Source: Clostridium aciditolerans | Lineage (GTDB): Bacteria > Bacillota > Clostridia > Clostridiales > Clostridiaceae | DNA length: 64,000 bases | Direction: 5' to 3' | Assembly (NCBI RefSeq): GCF_016316925.1 | Contig: NZ_JAEEGB010000015.1 | Location: 89,497 to 153,496, forward strand | In this document: in pieces, positions 46,049-55,950 of the stretch | Position numbering within the stretch: position 1 is the stretch's first letter | Layout of the letters: each line of letters opens with the position of its first letter | Made by a program: the position numbers and the translations under genes | Notes under the pieces: model-generated | What the model was told of the DNA's origin: nothing | The model's input: only the letters and a program-made list of their open reading frames with translations | Database searches by the model: none

Positions 46049-49000
46049 CTAATTCAAATATTCATTAATAGTATTATATTCTATGTTGCTATTATTTTTT
46101 CTAACTTGTATAGCTGTTAAAAATGCTTTAAAAGTATCTATACATGTAAAAACAGGAACTTTATATTCTGCTGCCTTACGCCTTAACTTAAATCCAGTAC
46201 TATCAATATTATTTCCTTTTGTTGGTGTATTTATAACCATATTTATTTTACCTTTTGCTATTAAATTTAATGCGTCTTTGATGTTTACAATAATACAATC
46301 TATATTATTTTCTATTAAGTAATTTCCTGTTTTCTCTGAGGCATAAATTTTAAAACCAACCTCTATATAATTTTTTACTATTTCAAGGCTCTCTTTTTTA
46401 TCTACGTCTTTTAATGATACATATACATTTCCCTCTGTAATTATTTCAACACCAGATGCGCTAAAACCTTTATATAAAGCTTTGCTTAGTGTCCTATCTA
46501 TTCCTAGCACTTCCCCCGTAGATTTCATTTCTGGACCCAAATATATATCCGCATCAACAAGCTTTTCTCCAGAGAATACGGGTACTTTCACGGCAAAAAA
46601 ATCTTTTTTTCCTAGTAAACCAGTGCCATAATCAAGGTCAACAAGTTTTTTACCTAACATTGTTTCTATAGCTATTTTCACTATAGGAATTCCTGTTACT
46701 TTACTTAGTATAGGTACTGTTCTTGACGCTCTTGGGTTTACCTCTATTACATAAATGCTTCTGCCATCAAATACATATTGTATATTCATGAGTCCTATTA
46801 TTTTTAATCCTTTAGCAATTTCTTTAGTATACTGCACAAGCCTTTTAACGGTATCCTCGCATAAGCTTATATATGGATATACAGTTATACTGTCACCTGA
46901 ATGTACTCCTGTTCTTTCGATATGCTCCATTATGCCAGGAGTCAATATATTTTCTCCATCAGAAATTGCATCCACTTCTATTTCTATTCCTTTTATATAT
47001 CTATCTATAAGTATTGGGTGCTCGGAAGAAATCTGAACTGCTTCAGCCATGTATTTTGTAAGTGCGCTTTTATCGTAAACAACTTCCATAGCACGACCGC
47101 CTATTACATAAGAAGGCCTTACTACAACTGGATATCCTAAAGCTTCAACTGCGTCATAAGCTTCTTCTACACTCGTAACAGCAGTCCCCCTAGGTGATGG
47201 TATATTTAGATCTTCTAAAAAATTTCTAAATTTATCTCTGTCTTCCGCTAGGTCTATAGATTCAAAAGAGGTCCCAAAAATATTTACTCCTCTTTCATTA
47301 AGTTTCTTTGCAATATTTATTGATGTTTGACCACCAAGCTGCACTATGACACCTTCCGGTTTTTCTCTCTCAACAATATTCATCACATCATCTATGTGCA
47401 AAGGCTCAAAGTAAAGTTTATCTGCAGTATCAAAGTCTGTACTAACTGTCTCTGGATTATTATTTATTATAATTGCTTGATATCCAGCCTCTTTTATTCC
47501 CCATATACCATGTACACAACTGTAGTCGAACTCTATGCCTTGCCCTATTCTTATCGGTCCTGAACCTATTACTAGTACCTTTTTCTCATCCGATATTATA
47601 TTCTCATCTTCATCTTCGTAACAAGAATAATAATATGGAGTTGTAGCATCAAATTCACCACTACAGGTATCAACCATTTTATATACTGGATAGATACTAT
47701 TTTCTTTTCTAATCTTCTCAAGCTGCTCCTTTGTCATTCCAGTAAATTCACATATTTCTTCATCAATAAGTCCTGTAGCCTCTGCTTCATATAAAAGTTT
47801 AGCATCTAACTTGTCATTCTTAAGTTTTTTCTCCATAGTAACAATGTTATTTATGCCATTTAAGAACCACTTATCTATCTTAGTTATATCATGCATCTTA
47901 TCTACAGTGAGTCCTTTTCTCAGACCTTCTGCTACAGCAAAAATTCTTTGGTCATCTTGCCTCTTTATTTTTTCTATGATTTCATCTTCACTTAATTCTG
48001 ACATCTTATTAATTCTAAGTCCAGTAAATCTTCCATCTAATGAAGTAACAGCTTTTAAAAGTGATCCCTCAAAAGTTCTACTTATAGCCATAACTTCTCC
48101 TGTTGCTTTCATTTGTGTCCCTAAAGTTCGCTCTGCTTTACTAAATTTGTCAAAAGGCCACTTAGGTATTTTAGTTACTACATAATCTAAGGTGGGCTCA
48201 AAACAAGCACTAGAACTTCCTGTAACATAATTTTTAAGTTCATCTAAGCTATGCCCAATTGCTATCTTTGCAGCTATCTTTGCAATCGGATATCCTGTAG
48301 CCTTAGATGCTAAAGCACTGGAGCGGCTAACTCTTGGATTAACCTCTATTACTACATAATTGCTACTATTTGGATCTAATGCGAATTGTATATTACATCC
48401 ACCTTCTATTTTTAAGCTTCTTATTATGTCTATAGCAGCTTTTCTTAACATATGATACTCTTTGTCTCTGAGTGTTTGAGATGGTGCTACTACTATACTA
48501 TCCCCTGTGTGTATTCCAACAGGATCGATATTTTCCATATTACATATTATTATGCAATTATCTTTTCCGTCCCTTATAACTTCATACTCAAGTTCTTTCC
48601 AGCCAGCCACACTCTGCTCTAAAAGTATCTGGCCTATTGGACTCATTTTTATTCCTATGTGGCATATCTCTAAGAGTTCATTCATATTATCTGCTATTCC
48701 ACCACCGGTTCCTCCTAAGGTGTATGCCGGTCTAATTATAACTGGAAATCCGTATTTGTTTACAAATTCTACACATTGTTCCACCTTAGTAGCTATTATA
48801 CTCCTAGGGATAGGTTGATTTGTATCTAGCATTAATTTTTTAAATTCTTCTCTATCCTCTGCCTTTTTTATAGCCTCACTATTTATTCCAAGAAGCTTTA
48901 CATTATATTTATCTAGTGTACCATTTGATTTTAATTTCATGGCAAGATTAAGAGCTGTCTGTCCTCCAAATCCTGCAAGTATTCCATCCGGCTTTTCTTT

Positions 49001-49237
49001 TTCTATAATTTTTGTTATACATTCAATATTTAATGGTTCAATATAAACCTTGTCTGCTATGTGACTATCTGTCATTATAGTCGCAGGATTACTGTTTATA
49101 AGAATAGTTTCTATTCCTTCTTCCTTTATTGCTTTACAGGCCTGAGTACCAGAATAATCAAATTCAGCGGCCTGACCTATTATTATTGGCCCTGAACCTA
49201 GTATCATAACCTTTTTTAAGTTTTTATCTAAAGCCAT
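46049..49237 (-). CDS. carB: Carbamoyl-phosphate synthase large subunit
   Basis: Makes carbamoyl phosphate from bicarbonate, ammonia (from CarA) and two ATP for pyrimidine and arginine synthesis. About 1062 residues. Two homologous ATP-grasp halves: VMILGSGPIIIGQAAEFDYS / TLGGTGGGIADN and VLVIGSGPIRIGQGIEFDYS / IGGRAMEVV; the C-terminal MGS-like allosteric domain covers about the last 140 residues. The start MALDKNLKK follows GGAGG; a longer in-frame version lacks a ribosome site. A hairpin repeat lies between it and carA. Confidence 0.97.
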   Translation of the reverse strand: MALDKNLKKVMILGSGPIIIGQAAEFDYSGTQACKAIKEEGIETILINSNPATIMTDSHIADKVYIEPLNIECITKIIEKEKPDGILAGFGGQTALNLAMKLKSNGTLDKYNVKLLGINSEAIKKAEDREEFKKLMLDTNQPIPRSIIATKVEQCVEFVNKYGFPVIIRPAYTLGGTGGGIADNMNELLEICHIGIKMSPIGQILLEQSVAGWKELEYEVIRDGKDNCIIICNMENIDPVGIHTGDSIVVAPSQTLRDKEYHMLRKAAIDIIRSLKIEGGCNIQFALDPNSSNYVVIEVNPRVSRSSALASKATGYPIAKIAAKIAIGHSLDELKNYVTGSSSACFEPTLDYVVTKIPKWPFDKFSKAERTLGTQMKATGEVMAISRTFEGSLLKAVTSLDGRFTGLRINKMSELSEDEIIEKIKRQDDQRIFAVAEGLRKGLTVDKMHDITKIDKWFLNGINNIVTMEKKLKNDKLDAKLLYEAEATGLIDEEICEFTGMTKEQLEKIRKENSIYPVYKMVDTCSGEFDATTPYYYSCYEDEDENIISDEKKVLVIGSGPIRIGQGIEFDYSCVHGIWGIKEAGYQAIIINNNPETVSTDFDTADKLYFEPLHIDDVMNIVEREKPEGVIVQLGGQTSINIAKKLNERGVNIFGTSFESIDLAEDRDKFRNFLEDLNIPSPRGTAVTSVEEAYDAVEALGYPVVVRPSYVIGGRAMEVVYDKSALTKYMAEAVQISSEHPILIDRYIKGIEIEVDAISDGENILTPGIMEHIERTGVHSGDSITVYPYISLCEDTVKRLVQYTKEIAKGLKIIGLMNIQYVFDGRSIYVIEVNPRASRTVPILSKVTGIPIVKIAIETMLGKKLVDLDYGTGLLGKKDFFAVKVPVFSGEKLVDADIYLGPEMKSTGEVLGIDRTLSKALYKGFSASGVEIITEGNVYVSLKDVDKKESLEIVKNYIEVGFKIYASEKTGNYLIENNIDCIIVNIKDALNLIAKGKINMVINTPTKGNNIDSTGFKLRRKAAEYKVPVFTCIDTFKAFLTAIQVRKNNSNIEYNTINEYLN

Positions 49238-49267
49238 TACATATCCTCCAATTCTCGAAATTATATT

Positions 49268-49325
49268 AGGCATCTGAAAGAAAATAGACTAGCAGATTGA
49301 CTAGTTATTTTTTGAAGATGCCTTA
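49268..49325. repeat. Long imperfect palindrome between carA and carB
   Basis: AGGCATCT (49268-49275) pairs with AGATGCCT (49316-49323); inside, an A-rich segment pairs with a T-rich one and ACTAG with CTAGT, giving a hairpin of about 23 pairs with small bulges. The right arm (49306-49325) is almost identical to 38671-38690 near lon. It overlaps the carA stop codon. It looks like a dispersed palindromic repeat rather than a gene-specific signal. Confidence 0.6.
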
Positions 49326-50384
49326 CCCTCTCATTGAGCTTATAAACTTATCAAATAAATATGCTGAATCTTGCGGTCCTGGTGCTCCTTCTGGATGAAA
49401 CTGTACTGAAAATACTGGTAGTTCTTTATGCCTCATCCCTTCTATAGTGTTATCATTTAAATTTGTATGAGTTATTATAACTTTATCTTTTATACTATCT
49501 CCATCTACTGAATATCCATGATTTTGAGAAGTTATATATGCTCTATCTCTTTCTATATCGTATACTCCGTGGTTTCCTCCTCTGTGACCATATTTCATTT
49601 TATAAGTATCTCCATCTAGAGCCAAGGCAAGTATTTGATGTCCTAGACATATTCCAAAGGTAGGATATTTATAAATTATTTTTTTAACTGTATCTATATC
49701 CTTAATAACGTTCTTTGGATCTCCGGGACCGTTGCTCAAAAGAATCCCATCTGGATTAAGCTTATCTATTTCTTCGTAAGATATGTTATACGGTAGGATA
49801 GTTATATCGCAATTTCTATGCTTTAGATTTTCTATGATATTAGATTTTACACCAAAATCAATAACTGCAACTTTATTACCATTTCCCTCTATGTGAATTG
49901 GCTTTTTTGTACTTACTTCTTCCATATAATTTTCATTTAAGCTTTCATTACATAAGAGCTCCTCTACTTGATTTTTGCTTAATTCTTCGTTAGATATAAG
50001 GCATTTCATTGCTCCTAGGCTTCTCACTTTTTTTGTTATGCTTCTTGTATCCAATCCATACACACCAACTACATCCATCTTTTTCAACATATAATCTACA
50101 GTATCCTCACTTAAATAATTTGATGGTGTATCAGATATTGATTTTACGATAAATCCTTTAGCATATATTTTCTTCGATTCACCTTCCAGACTATTTACTC
50201 CATAATTTCCTATTAAAGGATAGGTCATGGTTATTATTTGTCCTGCATAAGATGGATCCGTCAATATCTCCTGATATCCAGTTATCGATGTATTAAAAAC
50301 TAATTCTCCTGTTGCTGCTCCAACTTTTCCAAATCCTTTTCCCTTGTATACAGTGCCATCTTCGAGATATAAAAATCCATTCAT
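49323..50384 (-). CDS. carA: Carbamoyl-phosphate synthase small subunit (glutamine amidotransferase)
   Basis: Hydrolyses glutamine and channels ammonia to CarB. 353 residues: N-terminal domain (LYLEDGTVYKGKGFG, TDPSYAGQIITMTYPLIGNYG) and class I amidotransferase domain with the nucleophile Cys in FGICLGHQILAL and the His/Glu pair in VQFHPEGAPGP. GAGGTGG precedes the start. First gene of a unit separated from pyrE by tandem hairpins. Confidence 0.97.
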   Translation of the reverse strand: MNGFLYLEDGTVYKGKGFGKVGAATGELVFNTSITGYQEILTDPSYAGQIITMTYPLIGNYGVNSLEGESKKIYAKGFIVKSISDTPSNYLSEDTVDYMLKKMDVVGVYGLDTRSITKKVRSLGAMKCLISNEELSKNQVEELLCNESLNENYMEEVSTKKPIHIEGNGNKVAVIDFGVKSNIIENLKHRNCDITILPYNISYEEIDKLNPDGILLSNGPGDPKNVIKDIDTVKKIIYKYPTFGICLGHQILALALDGDTYKMKYGHRGGNHGVYDIERDRAYITSQNHGYSVDGDSIKDKVIITHTNLNDNTIEGMRHKELPVFSVQFHPEGAPGPQDSAYLFDKFISSMRG

Positions 50385-50609
50385 AATTATCCACCTCTAT
50401 AATAATTTTAAAATAATCATATATATTGCTAATCTTTGGCCAGTTAACTAACATTCCATATCATAAATACGCCTAGTTTTATAAAAGCCACATTTTATGC
50501 AACAATTATGCACTTAATCTAAGGTTGTTTTCACTCAAAACCTACTATAATCTCTCTTTTTAAAATTATAATTACTAATTTTTATGCATTATATTTAATA
50601 TTTATACAA
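50385..50609 (-). promoter_or_regulatory. carA leader region
   Basis: About 225 bases of untranslated leader between the predicted promoter and carA. On the minus strand AGGTTTT and AAAACAACCT can pair. I do not see a PyrR-binding loop here like the one before pyrB, so any control differs from that of the pyrB unit. Confidence 0.4.
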
Positions 50610-50638
50610 AGGATATCATAATTATTTTATATTGTCAA
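50610..50638 (-). promoter_or_regulatory. Candidate promoter of carAB
   Basis: TTGACA (50633-50638) and TATCCT (50610-50615) with a 17-base spacer on the minus strand. The -35 is perfect, the -10 only partly matched. Confidence 0.5.
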
Positions 50639-50671
50639 CATATCTCTTAGACCTAATTAAATGCATAAAAA

Positions 50672-50700
50672 TTAGCCTTCTATTTTAAATAGAAGGCTAA
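50672..50700. terminator. Perfect 14-bp hairpin terminator before carA
   Basis: TTAGCCTTCTATTT / AAATAGAAGGCTAA with a minimal loop; on the minus strand it is followed by TTTTTATG. It is the last of a series of terminator-like hairpins after pyrE. Confidence 0.75.
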
Positions 50701-50702
50701 AA

Positions 50703-51085
50703 GACTCCTCAAAGTATATTACCTGAGGTCAAAATAAATATATATTAATGGAAAATACTTAGCTTATTTATTTTTAAAAAGGTGCCCCAAGCCTTATGTC
50801 TCAGGGCGAAAATATAAATATATATTAATGGAAAATACTTAGCTTATTTATTTTTTAAAAAGGTGCCCCAAGCCTTATGTCTCAGGGCGAAAATATAAAT
50901 ATATATTAATGGAAAATACTTAGCTTATTTATTTTTTAAAAAGGCGCCCTAAGCCTTATGTCTCAGGGCTAAAAATATAAATATATATTAATGGAAAATA
51001 CTTAGCTTATTTATTTTTAAAAGGGTGCCCTAAGCTTTGTATCTCAGGGCAAAAATATATATTAAGGAAAATACTTAGCTTATTT
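50703..51085 (-). repeat. Tandem array of about 80-bp repeats, each carrying a terminator-like hairpin
   Basis: The motif TATATTAATGGAAAATACTT recurs at 50741, 50821, 50902 and 50984, with a shortened copy at 51058 (periods 80, 81, 82, 74). Between copies are hairpins GCCC(C/T)AAG / CTCAGGGC at 50784-50807, 50865-50888, 50946-50969 and 51027-51050, plus a degenerate one at 50703-50730. On the minus strand most are followed by ACCTTTTTAAAA, like intrinsic terminators. A C-to-T change in two copies turns a G-U pair into A-U, so pairing is kept. The last copy contains the pyrE stop codon. Confidence 0.9.
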
Positions 51086-51661
51086 TATGTTTCTGCTTCC
51101 TGGTTTTACATAAAGCTTACCTTGCTTACACATTGGACAGCTTTCTTTATCATATACATTTATATCTAATTTTATTGCGCTATATACAGGATATGGTATC
51201 AATGCATTGTCACCATGTCTGTCTACTATACAGCTAATTCCTACTACCTTTCCTCCTAGGCTCTCTATTACTCTAGCTACCTCTACGGAAGACTTACCTG
51301 TAGTTATAACATCTTCAGATATTATAACTTTATCACCTTCATTTATCTTGAAGCCTCTTCTTATGGTCATTTCACCATCTTCTCTTTCTGCGAATATTCC
51401 TGGCTTTCCTGTTTGTCTTGCTAGCTCATAGGAAACTACTACTCCCCCCATAGCTGGTCCAACTATTATATCAAAATCTACATTTTTCAACTTATCTGCA
51501 ACTACTTTTAATACTTTTGCTGCTTTATCAGGATATTGTAAAAGCTTAGCACACTGACAATATCTATCACTGTGTTTTCCTGATGACAATAAAAAGTGAC
51601 CTTCTAACAATGCCTCTACTTCTTTTAGTGTATCTATAATCATATTATCTTTATTCTCCAT
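51080..51661 (-). CDS. pyrE: Orotate phosphoribosyltransferase
   Basis: Converts orotate and PRPP to orotidine 5'-phosphate. 193 residues. The PRPP-binding motif [16 protein letters not shown] and the [15 protein letters not shown] flexible loop are present. The C-terminus adds a CPMCKQG zinc-like motif seen in several clostridial enzymes. I start at MENKDNM with GGAGG 7 bases upstream, 23 bases after the pyrD stop. The stop lies within the repeat array. Confidence 0.96.
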   Translation of the reverse strand: MENKDNMIIDTLKEVEALLEGHFLLSSGKHSDRYCQCAKLLQYPDKAAKVLKVVADKLKNVDFDIIVGPAMGGVVVSYELARQTGKPGIFAEREDGEMTIRRGFKINEGDKVIISEDVITTGKSSVEVARVIESLGGKVVGISCIVDRHGDNALIPYPVYSAIKLDINVYDKESCPMCKQGKLYVKPGSRNIK

Positions 51662-51684
51662 TTTCTTACCTCCAACTTTCACCA

Positions 51685-52584
51685 CTATTTACATACTCCT
51701 CTTATCTCTTCTAAATTGCTTATTCCTTCATTTTTCATGTATTCATCAATTCCATCTATTATATCTAAGCATATGTCTGGCTTTATAAAGTTCGCTGTTC
51801 CAACTTGAACTGCATGAGCCCCTGCCATTATAAACTCTATTGCATCTTTCCATGAGCATACACCACCCATACCAACTACTGGTACATCTACAGCCTTGCA
51901 TACTTCATATACCATTCTAAGTGCTATTGGCTTTATAGCAGGACCTGATAGTCCAGCAGTTACATTATTAAATATTGGCTTCTTTTGCCTTATATCTATA
52001 GCCATACCTTTAAAAGTATTTACAAGTGATATTGCATCTGCTCCAGCTTTGCAGCAATTATATGCCATATCCACAATATCTTCTGCATTAGGTGAAAGTT
52101 TTACCATAAGAGGCTTTTTACAAACCTTTCTTACCTCTCTTACCACCTCATATGCTACCTCTGATTTTATTCCAAAAGCCATTCCACCATGCTTTACATT
52201 AGGGCATGATATATTAAGCTCAATCATTTCTACATCTGTAAAATTCAATTTTTCTACACCTAATAAGTAATCCTCAATACTGCCCCCACCTAAGTTAGCA
52301 ATTATAGCAGTATTTAAATCTTTCATTTTAGGTAACTCATATTTTATAAAGTTATCCACTCCGGGATTCTGAAGTCCAACACTATTTAGTAGTCCAGCTC
52401 TTGTTTCATACACTCTTATTCCGTCATTTCCTTCTTTAGGTTTTAGCGTAAGACCTTTAGTAGATATGCCTCCGAGTCTTGATACATCAAAAAGTTCTTT
52501 ATACTCTTCCCCAAATCCAAAGGTACCGGATGCTGCAATCACTGGATTTTTAAATCTTACTCCGCATATATCAACATTTAACAT
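51685..52584 (-). CDS. pyrD: Dihydroorotate dehydrogenase, class 1B catalytic subunit
   Basis: Oxidises dihydroorotate to orotate; FMN enzyme that pairs with PyrK to use NAD+. 299 residues. FMN and substrate motifs: [26 protein letters not shown], the catalytic Cys in [23 protein letters not shown] and the phosphate site [13 protein letters not shown]. Start at MLNVDICG with an AGGTGAGG ribosome site. It follows pyrK directly. Confidence 0.97.
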   Translation of the reverse strand: MLNVDICGVRFKNPVIAASGTFGFGEEYKELFDVSRLGGISTKGLTLKPKEGNDGIRVYETRAGLLNSVGLQNPGVDNFIKYELPKMKDLNTAIIANLGGGSIEDYLLGVEKLNFTDVEMIELNISCPNVKHGGMAFGIKSEVAYEVVREVRKVCKKPLMVKLSPNAEDIVDMAYNCCKAGADAISLVNTFKGMAIDIRQKKPIFNNVTAGLSGPAIKPIALRMVYEVCKAVDVPVVGMGGVCSWKDAIEFIMAGAHAVQVGTANFIKPDICLDIIDGIDEYMKNEGISNLEEIRGVCK

Positions 52585-52603
52585 GTTATCCTCACCTTCC
52601 AAC

Positions 52604-53347
52604 CTAAATTACTATGTCATCTCCTAAGAATACTGGTCCATCTTCACATGTTCTCTTATTGCCATGTTTAGTTTTACATGTGCAAACAAGGCATGCTCCT
52701 ATTCCACAAGCCATATGTTTTTCCATAGATACATATACAGGCACATTTTTCTCTCTGCACATAAGCACTACTTTCTCCATCATTGGCTCTGGTCCACAAC
52801 ATAAAACTACATCATATAATTCTGGTTGAAAAATTTCAGTTACATATCCTTTATGCCCTACTTGGCCACTCTCAGTAGCTATGTTTATATCATTAACATA
52901 TTTCTTAAAATTATCTATACCATAGATATCGCTTCTAAACCCACAATAAAGATCAGTTTCACAGTCACTTAGGCCTTCTGCCACATAGAACATAGGCGCT
53001 ATTCCTATTCCACCTGTAACCATTGCAACTTTTCCCTTTATATTATCTACATCAAATCCATTTCCCAAAGGTCCTAGAAGTTCTATCCTATCACCTATTT
53101 TTAATTCGCTTAAAGCTTCAGTTCCTTGACCTATTACGTGGTATAAAAACACTATTTTTTCATCATCTATATGATGTATACTTATTGGTCTGGATAAAAG
53201 GGGCTCTTTGTTCCATCCTCTGATCATATAAAATTGACCAGGTTTTCCCTTAAAGCTTCCTTTAATCACTAACTTAAATGTACCGCTACTTATTTTTATA
53301 TTTTCAAAAATCACTTTTGTTAAGTATTCTACATTTTTTTCCTTCAT
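52604..53347 (-). CDS. pyrK: Dihydroorotate dehydrogenase electron-transfer subunit
   Basis: FAD and [2Fe-2S] protein passing electrons from PyrD to NAD+. 247 residues: FAD-binding motif [11 protein letters not shown]-binding region [18 protein letters not shown] and the cluster ligands in [13 protein letters not shown] with a further Cys in RTCEDGPVF. The start overlaps the pyrF stop (TAATG), so translation is coupled. Confidence 0.97.
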   Translation of the reverse strand: MKEKNVEYLTKVIFENIKISSGTFKLVIKGSFKGKPGQFYMIRGWNKEPLLSRPISIHHIDDEKIVFLYHVIGQGTEALSELKIGDRIELLGPLGNGFDVDNIKGKVAMVTGGIGIAPMFYVAEGLSDCETDLYCGFRSDIYGIDNFKKYVNDINIATESGQVGHKGYVTEIFQPELYDVVLCCGPEPMMEKVVLMCREKNVPVYVSMEKHMACGIGACLVCTCKTKHGNKRTCEDGPVFLGDDIVI

Positions 53348-54225
53348 TAGCTATTCTCCATCCCCTTAATTGCATTACTTATATCGTTTCTCATACGTAT
53401 AACTTCTTCTCTCGCATGTATATAGTATTTCATTTCTCCATTTTCATGCTTTTTATATGCTAGAAGAATCCCTCTTGAAGAATTAACTACTCCGCCGTTT
53501 CCATTACTTAAATATAACGCAACATCTTTTGCTGTTCCTCCTTGAGCGCCATAACCTGGTATAAGGAAAAACATTTTATCTAATTTGCGTCTAAGCTCAA
53601 TTCCCTCTTCCACATGGGTACATCCAACTACTCCACCTATTGAACTATATCCGCAGCTTCCCAAATAATTGCTGCCTAATTGTTGTACTTTACTTCCTAC
53701 TATGTCATAAATCTTTTTATTATCTTCTGCATCAATGTATTGTATATCCTCTGCGCCTTTATTTGACGTTCTTACTAAAACAAATATGCCCTTTTCATTA
53801 TTTTTTACATAAGGTAGATATGGCTCTATACTATCTAATCCCATGTAAGGGCTTAAAGTTACAAAATCACTTTCAAAATCTCCTTCAAAATGTGCTTTAG
53901 CATACATCTCTGCTGTTTTAGTAATATCTCCTCTTTTTATATCTGCAATTGCTATAGCTTTATTATCCCTAATATACTTAAGAGTTTTCTTATAAGCATT
54001 AAGACCTGAAATTCCTAATGCTTCATAATATGCAATTTGTACTTTATAACAAGATGCTACATCTAATGTTGCATCTATTAATGCCTTGTTGTATTCAAAC
54101 ACCATATCTTCAACAAATATATGTTTCTCAGCAACTGATTTCGGTATATATTCTAGAGCCGTATCTAATCCAACACATACATGACCCTTCTTCTTAACTG
54201 CCTCATACAAGCTATCAATAATCAT
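53347..54225 (-). CDS. pyrF: Orotidine 5'-phosphate decarboxylase, type 2
   Basis: Decarboxylates OMP to UMP. About 292 residues, the longer type 2 form. The catalytic Asp-Lys cluster is in AIADIKRGDITKTAEMY; the substrate-phosphate region is LIPGYGAQGGTAKDV. I prefer the start MIIDSLYEAV; GGGAG lies about 11 bases upstream, slightly far. It precedes pyrK with overlapping stop and start. Confidence 0.93.
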   Translation of the reverse strand: MIIDSLYEAVKKKGHVCVGLDTALEYIPKSVAEKHIFVEDMVFEYNKALIDATLDVASCYKVQIAYYEALGISGLNAYKKTLKYIRDNKAIAIADIKRGDITKTAEMYAKAHFEGDFESDFVTLSPYMGLDSIEPYLPYVKNNEKGIFVLVRTSNKGAEDIQYIDAEDNKKIYDIVGSKVQQLGSNYLGSCGYSSIGGVVGCTHVEEGIELRRKLDKMFFLIPGYGAQGGTAKDVALYLSNGNGGVVNSSRGILLAYKKHENGEMKYYIHAREEVIRMRNDISNAIKGMENS

Positions 54226-54263
54226 AATTAGTACAACTCCCATCCTCAATTTAATGATGTATT

Positions 54264-55448
54264 TTAATTTTTACTAAAAGTTATTTTTCCGCCTTTTATT
54301 GTTTTAACTATATCTCCATAAACATTTGCCCCTTCAAAGGGTGTATTTTTACCCTTTGATATAAAAGTCTCAGGAGAAATACTGTATTCTCTATCTAAAT
54401 TAGCTATAACTAAATCTCCATCGTAGCCTATCTTTATTTGTCCTTTTTTTACTCCTAATATATTAGAAGGATTTCTTGACATTATTTCAGAAAGTTTATT
54501 TAAGGTTATATGACCTTCCTTTACTAATTTTGTATAACATACTGCAAAGGACGTTTCTATTCCTGATATTCCCGGAGCACCATTCTTTTTATCTTCACTA
54601 GTATGTGGCGCATGATCTGTGCTTATAGCATCTACCCAACCATCCTTTATAGCGCTTATTATAAAATCTACATCCTCTTTATTTCTTATAGGCGGATTTA
54701 CTTTATAATCATTATCTATTAAAGCTATATGGTGAGGCGCTACTTCACAAGTAATGTTATATCCTTTTTTCTTTGACTCTATAATATATTCCATAGACTT
54801 TTTTGTGCTTACATGAGCCATATGAGCGCTGCATCCTGTAAATTGTGCTAATGTCAAGTTTCTCCATGTCATAGTGTCCTCAGCTAATCTTGTATCAACA
54901 TTTGTAAGTGAATGTTCTTCGCAATGGCACATAACTATTCTTTTACTTTCATTAGCCTTTAACATAGCTTGTAACATTACTTTGCTATCTATAACATCTT
55001 TTCCATCTTCTGATATTATTCTTACGTATGGTTTTAATTTATCTAAATGACTTATATCTTTTCCATCAAAGTTATTCGTAATAGAAACTACTTGATGAAC
55101 ATCTATAATGTCTAATTTGTTTGCCTTATCTAGAACATACTCTACAGTATCCATACTACTGCATACTGGATTTGTATTTGCCATAAGGTTAACCATTGTA
55201 TATCCGCCTTTAGCAGCTGCTCGGCTTCCACTTTCTAAATCTTCCTTGTAAGTTAGACCTGGATCTCTAAAATGTACATGCAGATCTATAAATGAAGGAA
55301 GAACAGTTAGCCCTCTAGCATCTATAACCTTACAATTTTTATTTAAATCTTCTCCAATTTCACAAATTACTCCGTTTTTTATATAAATGTCACCTGTAAA
55401 GTTCTGTGACCAATCTACTATCATTGCTCCTTTAATTAATAATTCCAT
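54264..55448 (-). CDS. pyrC: Dihydroorotase
   Basis: Zinc amidohydrolase closing carbamoyl aspartate to dihydroorotate. 394 residues. Metal motif DLHVHFRDPG, then MCHCEEHSL, CEVAPHHIAL and ISTDHAPHT with the catalytic Asp. GGGAGG lies 9 bases before MELLIKGAM; an in-frame start 48 bases upstream is rejected. Type I enzyme, between pyrI and pyrF. Confidence 0.96.
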   Translation of the reverse strand: MELLIKGAMIVDWSQNFTGDIYIKNGVICEIGEDLNKNCKVIDARGLTVLPSFIDLHVHFRDPGLTYKEDLESGSRAAAKGGYTMVNLMANTNPVCSSMDTVEYVLDKANKLDIIDVHQVVSITNNFDGKDISHLDKLKPYVRIISEDGKDVIDSKVMLQAMLKANESKRIVMCHCEEHSLTNVDTRLAEDTMTWRNLTLAQFTGCSAHMAHVSTKKSMEYIIESKKKGYNITCEVAPHHIALIDNDYKVNPPIRNKEDVDFIISAIKDGWVDAISTDHAPHTSEDKKNGAPGISGIETSFAVCYTKLVKEGHITLNKLSEIMSRNPSNILGVKKGQIKIGYDGDLVIANLDREYSISPETFISKGKNTPFEGANVYGDIVKTIKGGKITFSKN

Positions 55449-55499
55449 AAAACAGTGCCTCCCTTGTTTCAGTATATTCTTTAGACTTGTATTCACCAG

Positions 55500-55931
55500 C
55501 TACATATCTGAAACCTTGTATATTTCGTCACAGTATTTGCATTTATATTCTCCTCTATCCTCATCAATAAGATAGAAAACATTTGATATACTATCTTCTA
55601 CTGACGTTATACATCTCGGGTTTTTGCACTTTATGACATTTTCAATTTTATCTGGAAGCCTTAAATTAATTTTTCTCTTTATAGTTTCATCATCTATGAT
55701 ATTTATAGTAATGTTAGGATCTATAAATCCTAAAACTGTTAAATCCATATCCAAATTATTCTCTATTTTTATAATATCTTTTTTACCTAGTTGTTTGCTT
55801 TCCGCATTCATAATGAGTGCAACTGAGTAATCTGCACTATTTAATCCTAAATAATTAAATATTTTTATACCGCATCCAGCCTTTATATGATCAATTACTA
55901 TACCATTTTTTATACTATTTACAGTTAACAT
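55500..55931 (-). CDS. pyrI: Aspartate carbamoyltransferase regulatory subunit
   Basis: Binds nucleotides (CTP/ATP) and controls PyrB. 143 residues: N-terminal allosteric domain ([20 protein letters not shown]) and a C-terminal zinc domain with CKNPRC and CKYC. A PyrI-containing ATCase indicates feedback control at enzyme level in addition to the RNA attenuator upstream. Confidence 0.97.
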   Translation of the reverse strand: MLTVNSIKNGIVIDHIKAGCGIKIFNYLGLNSADYSVALIMNAESKQLGKKDIIKIENNLDMDLTVLGFIDPNITINIIDDETIKRKINLRLPDKIENVIKCKNPRCITSVEDSISNVFYLIDEDRGEYKCKYCDEIYKVSDM

Positions 55932-55950
55932 CTCACTCCTCCTTCTAGAG

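Noticed and set aside
50703-51085. Possible CRISPR array
   Set aside because: The repeat unit is about 80 bases with almost no unique spacer; it is a tandem repeat of hairpins, and no cas genes are present.
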